From Euprymna scolopes (Eukaryota; Mollusca; Cephalopoda; Sepiida; Sepiolidae), in the NCBI GenBank assembly GCA_024364805.1, contig CM044487.1, forward strand, positions 62,746,044 through 62,775,545: a stretch of 29,502 nt of DNA, read 5' to 3'. The position numbers and the translations under genes were made by a program. Shown here in pieces: positions 22,560-29,502 of this stretch. Each line of letters starts with the position of its first letter. Position 1 is the first letter of the stretch. The notes under the pieces are model-generated. The model was given only the letters and a program-made list of their open reading frames with translations, made no database searches and was not told the DNA's origin.

Positions 22560-23061
22560 ATAAAAGCGTTCAAATGTAACGCAATCAAAAATCTGGCTTG
22601 CAGAAAATGCGTTGCTTTAAACCCCCCACAAATAACGTATTTATTCTAGGAGAAAACAAGCTTGTGAAAATGGGACACTCTGGCAATACCACCAGAAATA
22701 GAAATTGTCTCAGTACGAAACATTTCTGCACATTGACCAAGACAAATTACAAGCTAGATACTCCACGGCTCGAAGGCCTAGAGCTAGTTGTTTTCGTTCG
22801 ATAAGATTCGCTTAATTTATAGGGGAAAACCACAAAATAATAGCCGAAAAGACAGCACAGAGGGAATTTTTCTTAATTCGATAAAAAAAAGAGATAAAAC
22901 GTGCCCGTTACTGAATGTGTAATATTATAATCTATGAAGTATCTGTAAACTAATTTCGGAATCTAACGGACGCGAGAACCCAACCCAAAATGTCTTTCAT
23001 GGGCATATACAAACACTTGTGTCCATTTGTCTTTTATGTAATAGATTTCAGCGCACAACTA
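22560..23061. other. No gene recognised
   Basis: Slightly GC-richer than its surroundings, with a 68-codon frame at 22598-22804 (+) that carries no known motif. It may be further eroded repeat next to SINE copy B. Confidence 0.4.
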
Positions 23062-23329
23062 ATCATGTCACCTTTTCAGTGGCTATGTACAGTGATCTTT
23101 AGACGGCAATAATTCTGCATAGTGATCTATAGACCGCAGTGCCTTTGCAGTGATCTGTAAACTCCATCTCCTATGAAGAATGATCTGCACACCGCAGTAC
23201 CTATGCCCAGTGGTATGTAAATAGTAATCCATATGCATATTGAGCTGGAAATCGCAATGCATTTCCAGATGTAATTGAAACAAGTTATCTCCATGTTCAC
23301 TGAGTATTGGCTGTATAGAGAAAGTATAA
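23062..23329 (+). repeat. Degenerate 30-bp tandem array, nine units
   Basis: Unit starts are 23062, 23092, 23122, 23150, 23180, 23210, 23240, 23270 and 23300: every step is 30 bp except one of 28. The consensus opens GTGATCTGTAAAC and closes CAGTACCTATGCA. Units 23092-23209 are the most alike, and outer units are strongly diverged. Two - strand frames stay open across much of the array, giving a loose 10-residue period, but neither resembles a known repeat protein. Unit 23240 also holds CTGGAAAT / ATTTCCAG arms. Confidence 0.85.
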
Positions 23330-23520
23330 TTGTATTACCAGATCTACTGCAAGAGTTTATATTCGAAGCAAACTTAAAAGGATAATAAAGGTTTCTTGTT
23401 TTGTTTAACGGCATATCAACCCTTTTCAGGTTATTTAATGCCGAATCTGGTGATTTTGAAGAACGATTTTTTTAATATAGTATATTTGTTATTTTTTTAA
23501 GTCGTAATCTATTTAAGCCA

Positions 23521-23665
23521 TAGTTGGTACCCTAACAGGTACTACCACTCCGGGTCAGAGTGGACCTGGGAGCAATGGCAATTAAAGGGTGGCCCCTCAC
23601 TCCCTAAGGCCTGCAGGCTGGGGCCCTCACCATCGGATATAGTTTTAGGTCATATCCAGGACAGG
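23521..23665. repeat. GC-rich structured island of unknown origin
   Basis: Strikingly GC-rich against its flanks. It contains the 10-bp palindrome GCCTGCAGGC (23609-23618) nested inside GGCCCC (23591-23596) and GGGGCC (23620-23625), plus two GGTAC boxes (23526-23530, 23538-23542). It has no open frame of note. It is most likely a fragment of a repetitive element, but I cannot name the family. Confidence 0.5.
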
Positions 23666-24471
23666 ATAATAAAGGATATCGGTTTATAACAAAGGATCTC
23701 CAGTTTTTATTAGATAAGTTATCTCAAATTACCCGACCATATATCTCTTGACTAATAATTTCCTCCCATCTTTTTATTATATGAAAGTACTTACGAAACA
23801 TTAACTCACGAGTAATGTAACAGGTGCATCTGCTATTTACATCTATTGCACTTTAAATAGCATCAAGTCTATACATACGACATGTCATAATCTGCAGATA
23901 TATCTCTTAACATTTCAATCTAAACATATATCCTTTCTATGCACTAGAGGCAATGCTTACATCAAGCTCTTCTGTATTTCGTGCCTTTGCATGCGAAAAC
24001 TTAATCAAACTTAAGTAAAAAATGACGCATCTTTTAAATCATAAATGGTAGCATGTGCTTTATACACGCACACACACACGTAAATGACCATAAGATATAA
24101 AATAAATAGAAATAGATAGAAGGTAGTACGTATCTTATTTGAAGATCGAAGCCAACATTTACCCTCGAACCTGCCATTAAACTCTTGGCATCTATCCAGA
24201 AACCAGTGCAATAGCAAGGGGATACTCGATAAGAAACGATTTTACCCAAGGGAAACTTAGTAAATTGGAATCTTCTGGAATTATTCACACGCTTGTCGGT
24301 ATAAACTAATTAGTTTAAACGGATATCAATGTAAAGTACGAAATGTAAATATAAAAAGACACACAGGAATAATATCAGCGAAACACACGCGCTTATGAGT
24401 TCTCCAAAGAGACTATGATTCATTGGCATCTCATAAAAATATATGCATACATCATAAATATTTTATTGGTC

Positions 24472-24473
<2 letters not shown>
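23666..24473. other. AT-rich stretch, no gene recognised
   Basis: A short CA run lies at about 24064-24080. Two overlapping - strand frames at 24011-24288 carry no motif and are taken as chance. Confidence 0.4.

Positions 24474-24538
<65 letters not shown>
24474..24538. repeat. Compound TA / TG microsatellite
   Basis: TA for about 46 bp, then nine TG units. The TA-to-TG transition is common in cephalopod and other molluscan DNA. Confidence 0.97.
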
Positions 24539-26309
24539 TTTCAGGGTAACGATCAATAACTTATTTGAATTTTATGAACAAGTCTTTAACTTTATAATTG
24601 CTTTTAGTTATAAATGTATAATGACTCAGTTATAATGAGAGAAAATAATGTTACTAAATGTTTTTAAGAAGATACATGTCCACGGAATATCTAGTTTTAA
24701 TAATTAAAATATTTTTATAAGACATGTATGTATGTTCATACGATTCTTTTAACAGGTTGAATACTGATCATCGCTGAGTTGGGTGTCAGAAACCGACATT
24801 AAATATGTGTGAAAAAAATTGAATGATTCGACCTCCTATCTTTGCAAGTTTATAACTACTAAAAAAATGTAATTCAAACCCTATTTTTCAATTAAAAGAG
24901 CAAAGACCAACCTTCAAAACAATAACAGCAAATTATGCAATATTTGTGTTTTTAAATCGGTTTTCTTTAAAAAAGATTTAAGGAAAATGAACGAATTTTA
25001 TCTTGCTTCGATAAATACATGTATATATAAATTTAAAAAAATCACCTACCTATAAAAATACTATTCAATGAGCATTTTCATTCTTTATTGTTAATAATTC
25101 ATCCATATTAATAACTTAAATTCAATGTATTTTTTTAATAAAATAATTTTTAACAACTATTTGAAAAACCGTCCATTACATAAGCATTGGTACGTTGTTA
25201 GCTAAACGCCGAAATTGATGTGTGTTCTTGTTTTGAAATACGGATGGACAGAATGACGTAAAAACCACACGTTCGCGTTAGCAGTCTAGCCTGTGCCTGA
25301 AGATATATGTGTCACCATAGGTAAAAAGAGTTTCACATTTTACTTTTTTTCTTTTTTTTAAACGCAAAAAGTTATGAGTCGAGGATTTTTTCCTTTTTTC
25401 CAAGAAATACATGTGGTTTGTATTAAATATATTTATTTCTTTTATGGACGTGACCAGTCGTGCGTCTTTTATTACAGAAACCATATTGTAAATGTGCAAT
25501 AAGGATGGTGAATTCTAGATACCAAACTAGTCTGTCATTAACTATCATTTCATTATCTTGCACCATCAGATTATGATAATTGTCCGTAGTTTTAGAGTTC
25601 AAATGATGTTTCTTTAGTTTTGGATTTCTATTATTGCATTTTGTCGACATAAGATTAGGAATTTGCCTCCTGTGTATAAATTGCTGTATAATCTTTAAAA
25701 AAATAGCAATTCAATAACATTCTATTTTAAAAGGTATTCAAGCCCGGATTGCATTTGTAAAATCTACCCCCGTTAGAATAAGAACTTAGTACGGTTTATT
25801 TTGATTCACACTGTAACTGTTTGTTTTAACAAAAGTCATCAAATTGATCAATCAACTAAAAAGATGTATAGTAATAACGTAAAGTATGCGACTATTTCAA
25901 ATGTATGTAAAAAGTATAAAATATTATTGAAGACACATCGAATGATAATTCATGAAATAGTAAAAACGATAAAAACTTATACGAGAATATTTCGAATTCT
26001 AATGCTTAAAGTTGTTCTGCCGTTTTACTTAAAATTTATATATTTGTAAAGATGATGGGGGAATAAATTTTTTGAGAGATAAATATGTATAATTATATAG
26101 GCATATACATACATTAGGTATAAGAAGATATTGCGGAATTTACTATTTTGCTTTCAATTTATTTAATTTCCAAGAGTTCCCGTTATTGTACCTTTTCCTT
26201 GTATATAACACCTTAAAGGACGGTTTTCACTCTATCGAATCGTTTAAACTAAACTTAATTTATTATACTTATGTCTAATTTACAGTACGTTTAATACAGA
26301 TGGAAATAA
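24539..26309. other. AT-rich stretch, no gene recognised
   Basis: Nothing recognised. Frames at 25278-25499 and 25423-25650 (-) and 25801-26049 (+) are Lys/Ile/Asn-rich without motifs, as expected by chance at this base composition. Confidence 0.4.
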
Positions 26310-27095
26310 AATTATGTGCGATTTTGATTTTCTTCACGACACAGCTTCCTATATAAACGCTTTTTGCAGAGAAACCGCAAATTAAAAGCATAGTAAACGT
26401 ATTTTTTTAGTAATTTCGTGGTGGTCACGGGAATCAAAGTTAATGAATGTAGTGATCGGATACATGATGTTGCCAATGCCCTAATCGAAGACAATCACTA
26501 TACAAAAATTCCCGAACTGGATTAGACGTACCTTATTCGACGAATTACAATCACTTGATGGGATTTCAATATAAAAAAAAAACTCTTGATAAGCGAGTTT
26601 TTCACGAACTGAACGACACCCACACGGACGGCGTTATAAAGTGTTATCCTATCCTTATTACCGCAACAAGAACAACCCAACCCGTTCTCTATCGGGTTAC
26701 GACTTGCGAGAAGTTGGTTCTTTACTTCAACCGGCGATGATAAGCTTGGTGTTTATACAGAGTTGCAACAAAAAAAAAAGTCCTCTAAACTGTTTGGTGT
26801 TTGCGACCGATCTACTCAATTAGATGTTTTGGAATGCAAACGAAACCAGAACGGCGGAGAAGTATATAAAAAAATTGATTAAATGCATCTGAAGCAAAAC
26901 GTAGTATTATCCCACAGAAAAGGCTTGATTTTTATCGACAATAATGGGATGACGTTACTAAACCCAGCCTGCAGAATTTGAATGAATTGGGCTACGAAAC
27001 ACACATCGACCATACTCTCCAAATCAATTACTGTTTTATAACGGGGGTAACAAAACGATTGCGGTCGTGTAATAATATAATGGAATTAAATATTG
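26310..27095 (+). mobile_element. Mariner (DD34D) DNA transposon fossil
   Basis: A chain of worn mariner transposase motifs lies in the right order on one strand, from the N-terminal DNA-binding half through the catalytic core to the C-terminus. The coding span is about 790 bp, whereas intact mariner transposases need about 1.0-1.05 kb, so internal deletions are implied. No terminal inverted repeats could be found on either side, so the true ends are unknown. Flanking TA duplications cannot be recognised in DNA this AT-rich. It is the only cut-and-paste element seen in this window. Confidence 0.85.
26320..27090 (+). pseudogene. Mariner transposase pseudogene
   Basis: Transposase would bind the terminal repeats and cut and rejoin DNA in the nucleus. 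N-terminal pieces include FRGGHGN and ANALIEDNHYTKIPEL (about 26416-26520). An open stretch (26555-26740) reads KTLDKRVFHELNDTH, then VTTCEKLVLYFNRR at 26696-26737, matching the family's KKLDKWVPHELNE and IVTCDEKWILYDNRR. The first catalytic Asp codon of CDE is missing. Next come TVWC, NANETRTAEKYI (26830-26868), HRKGLIFIDNNG (26913-26948) with the second Asp kept, and LQNLNELGYET (26969-27001). RPYSPN follows, but the third Asp segment is lost. TGVTKRL near 27045 matches the C-terminal TGINKLI. Several frame changes; inactive. Confidence 0.85.
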
Positions 27096-27744
27096 TACAC
27101 AGCGACGTTGATGATACAATTCTTATTTAATAATTATAATAAAAGGCTGATATAGATGGATAGAAAGTAATTTTAAACATAGTGGGAGGATACATTATTC
27201 TGATGAGAAGAATACGTGAAACCTCTTTAGAATGCGTTTTCTATATGGTTCAGTATACAAAAGGAAGTAATAAAACATTACCTTGCGGTTGAAATGACGT
27301 CGAAGACAGTTTATATATACATGTCATTTATTCCAGCTTGTGCTTAAAATTGACAGAATTCCATGCCGCGTTCTATTTCTATATTGTTACATCCCCTCTC
27401 TGTCTCAGCTCCGAAAGGGGCTTAAGTTTACTAAACCCACCTCCAACTCTAACTCTCGACTCCGCCGCTACTGAATTCGTACCCTAACTTAACTGTATAT
27501 ATTGAATCTGTATTCCTTTTTACGTTGGAGTGTGTGCTTGCGCGCACAAAAATAGCCACCCGTGATAACATATAGAATGGCATGGCTTAATATTTGGAAA
27601 ACTACTTGTTTTTCGTCCAATTTTAAGGTTCTGTCCAATACTGTAGTGTAGTAAGGCAGTTGAGTACGCGAGTGAACATTTAACAGCCTTCGTTTATGCT
27701 CGCGGATGGCGGAAACAAAAACTAGGCTGTGAATTGGAAAACAG
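27096..27744. other. No gene recognised
   Basis: AT-rich, with a pyrimidine-rich GC-richer patch at about 27365-27485. That patch holds CCCCTCTCTGTCTCAGCTCC and many CTC/ACC steps. It could be an old repeat or an untranslated region. Nothing identifies it. Confidence 0.4.
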
Positions 27745-27836
27745 TCCGAGGGTTATGTGGTTAATACCATGCAAACGGTAAATTTGCGACGGGAACGGTT
27801 AACATATTCCTTTAAAGCACACCGAAATCTGCAAAA
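27745..27836 (+). repeat. 199-bp-period direct repeat, copy 1
   Basis: Pairs with 27945-28035. The best-conserved part runs from GACGGGAACGGTT (27788) through ATTCCTTTAAAGCA to CCGAAATCTG (27831). Upstream, CCATGC.AAACGGTA matches TCATG.AAACCTA of copy 2. Confidence 0.7.
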
Positions 27837-27944
27837 ATCAGTTTAGCCCATACACAAAAAAAAATATGCCCCTCTCTCTCAGATTGCCAGAAAGTGAATA
27901 CTAATTTTAAGTTAAATTTACACAGAAGAACGATCACACCCTTT

Positions 27945-28035
27945 TCGGGAAAGTAATTTCTTCATATCATGAAACCTATTTTTTGTGATGGAAACGGTTT
28001 TCAAATTCGTTTTCAGCAGATCGAAATCTGAAACA
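27945..28035 (+). repeat. 199-bp-period direct repeat, copy 2
   Basis: Counterpart of copy 1, with GATGGAAACGGTT at 27987, ATTCGTTTTCAGCA and TCGAAATCTG at 28021. The intervening 27837-27944 has no obvious third copy, so this is two copies of one dispersed family or a 199-bp tandem dimer. Confidence 0.7.
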
Positions 28036-29015
28036 TAAAATCTTATACGAACGTGAGGCGAGCTTTAAAGTTTAATTTTACCAAGTTTCCAACACGTTTT
28101 CTAGCATTCAAGAACATTCCTGACTTTGCAATTGTACTATTCTAACAGTGGTGCATAGTTATTTCTAGTACAAAGAATATTTCTTTACATTCATGTATCG
28201 TGTCTAAAATCCAATCTCTATTCATATTTAACTTTTTGTCACTGAGTTCGATTTCAGCATTCGTCTTTATAATTATTTTCGATCCTAATTCTGTAATTTC
28301 TCTAATTACCAAAGCCAATCTCCTTCAATGTACAACATTACCTACAAAATGTTTACAATCATCCCGAAAATACTTGCGTGAGAAATGCTAAAAAAACTAA
28401 CCAATATCAGAAACGCCTTTATGAGACTTCACCGAGAACAGGGATTTTTTTTATGCCACCGACATACATTTGTTCTTCCCTTTGCAAATGAGTGTGTATA
28501 CTGATGGTGCTCATTTCGATTAAAAACTTTGTTTGAGCCGATATATGTTCATATGAATTCAAAAGTTAAAAACCGCAAGGATTTCTTGTCAACATGCTAC
28601 ATAATTCATAAATGTAAACCGACCGACATTCTTGGAATTTCAATGAATCATTCAACCATAAAACGTAAGGAAATATATATCTACCGCAAATAGTCTACTT
28701 ATGAATTTAACTGTTAATGACAACCATAAAAGAGAAATATTTAAGAAAATGTTTATTAGAATAGTTACTTTTGTACAGACTATCGACATTCACAAGTATC
28801 CTATAATGTATAGCAATGTAAAAATAATATGCTAAATGAGTACAATTCTTTTCGTTATATCAAGAACATTGCCGTGCAACGTATGCGCCAACGGGTAATT
28901 ACAGGCGATTACTCGATATAGTACTTGGTAAATTAAGCTGTCAAATATATGACATATCAAGGTCTTATTGGAGAAATGCAAATTGTAAGTGATCTCAAAT
29001 GATTGACGTCCAAAA
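28036..29015. other. AT-rich stretch, no gene recognised
   Basis: A 63-codon frame at 28200-28391 (+) has no known motif. No mobile element recognised. Confidence 0.45.
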
Positions 29016-29113
29016 TCCGATGGACTCCGTTTTAGGATGCATGTTTTTCGTCATGTTATCAATGACGAAAGTGATAGCTTTAGCATAGAAGATGTGTTGG
29101 CCAACACATCGGA
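29016..29113. repeat. Nested inverted repeats with a perfect 20-bp palindrome
   Basis: TCCGATG (29016-29022) is mirrored by CATCGGA (29107-29113). Between them lie the hairpin TTTCGTCAT / ATGACGAAA (29046-29054, 29062-29070, 7-nt loop) and a perfect loopless 20-bp palindrome with half-site GATGTGTTGG (29091-29110). The frame 28995-29246 (-) runs through it but has no family motif. Confidence 0.85.
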
Positions 29114-29502
29114 ATGGTATGTGAGATATATATTTATAATCGACAAAAGGAAAAATAGCACACGTTTTATTAAGTAAATCTCCATAATTATATATTATAT
29201 TGTTTTTATGTAATCGAGTATCAAATAAATTATTGGCATCATTCATGCGAAATTCATGTGAGAGAATGCATAATTATATCCAAAAGTATATAAGTTGTAT
29301 GTATTTTACATATACACTTGTATATTAAACCCTAGTGAAGTAAATGTTGAAGTCGTGACAAATATATAGTAATAAATTATAATTCGCAGTACATTGGTAT
29401 TCCCTCGTGAAAAAAAAATCATCTCGCATCACGGACAGTGAAAAACACAAACAATTATCCGTACAAAACAAGTATCATTACGTTAGCTATGTTTTAATAA
29501 AT
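29114..29502. other. AT-rich stretch to the window end, no gene recognised
   Basis: Only simple AT-rich DNA with an A-run at 29410-29418. Confidence 0.5.

Noticed and set aside
23062-23329. CRISPR-like array
   Set aside because: Units are contiguous with no distinct spacers, they are diverged, and the DNA is clearly eukaryotic.

Overview
This is AT-rich (roughly two thirds A+T), intron- or intergenic-like eukaryotic DNA. It holds long TA runs, a TA-to-TG compound microsatellite, several decayed non-LTR retrotransposons (LINEs) and tRNA-derived SINE-like copies. No complete host gene, rRNA or tRNA gene can be supported. The repeat style and the LINE C-termini (KATIRPCIEYCC, RTARIWN-type motifs) suggest a mollusc, most likely a cephalopod. 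That assignment is inference from remembered family patterns, not a database match.

Layout. 1-2040: TA tract, then AT-rich DNA with a 244-bp repeat that recurs at 5363-5606. 2040-5335: an old, nearly full-span LINE on the + strand, with a GC-richer 5' part, endonuclease remnant, linker, reverse transcriptase (RT) with an internal deletion, and C-terminal region. 6585-6845: the 3' end of a second LINE, with an 83-nt reading stretch just before it that could be an orphan exon. 8374-8486: SINE-like copy A on the - strand. 8500-18400: about 10 kb with no recognisable gene, carrying inverted repeats, a 97-bp TA tract, a fresh 46-bp tandem duplication and one core-promoter-like site. 18405-18476: a 36-bp tandem duplication. 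18478-20410: a third LINE, 5'-truncated, with a readable YADD box. 21186-21315: hairpin plus a TA/GATA compound microsatellite. 22457-22559: SINE-like copy B on the - strand. 23062-23329: nine diverged 30-bp units. 23521-23665: a GC-rich structured island of unknown origin. 24474-24538: TA/TG microsatellite. 26310-27095: a mariner (DD34D) transposase fossil. 27745-28035: a 199-bp-period duplicated segment. 29016-29113: nested inverted repeats ending in a perfect 20-bp palindrome.

No genes here work together as a system: the identifiable coding material is all from transposable elements and all of it is broken. The observations most worth a second look are the 30-bp array that keeps its length register despite heavy divergence, the perfect palindrome cluster near the right end, the GC-rich island, the paired repeats flanking the first LINE, and the candidate exon at 6418-6506.
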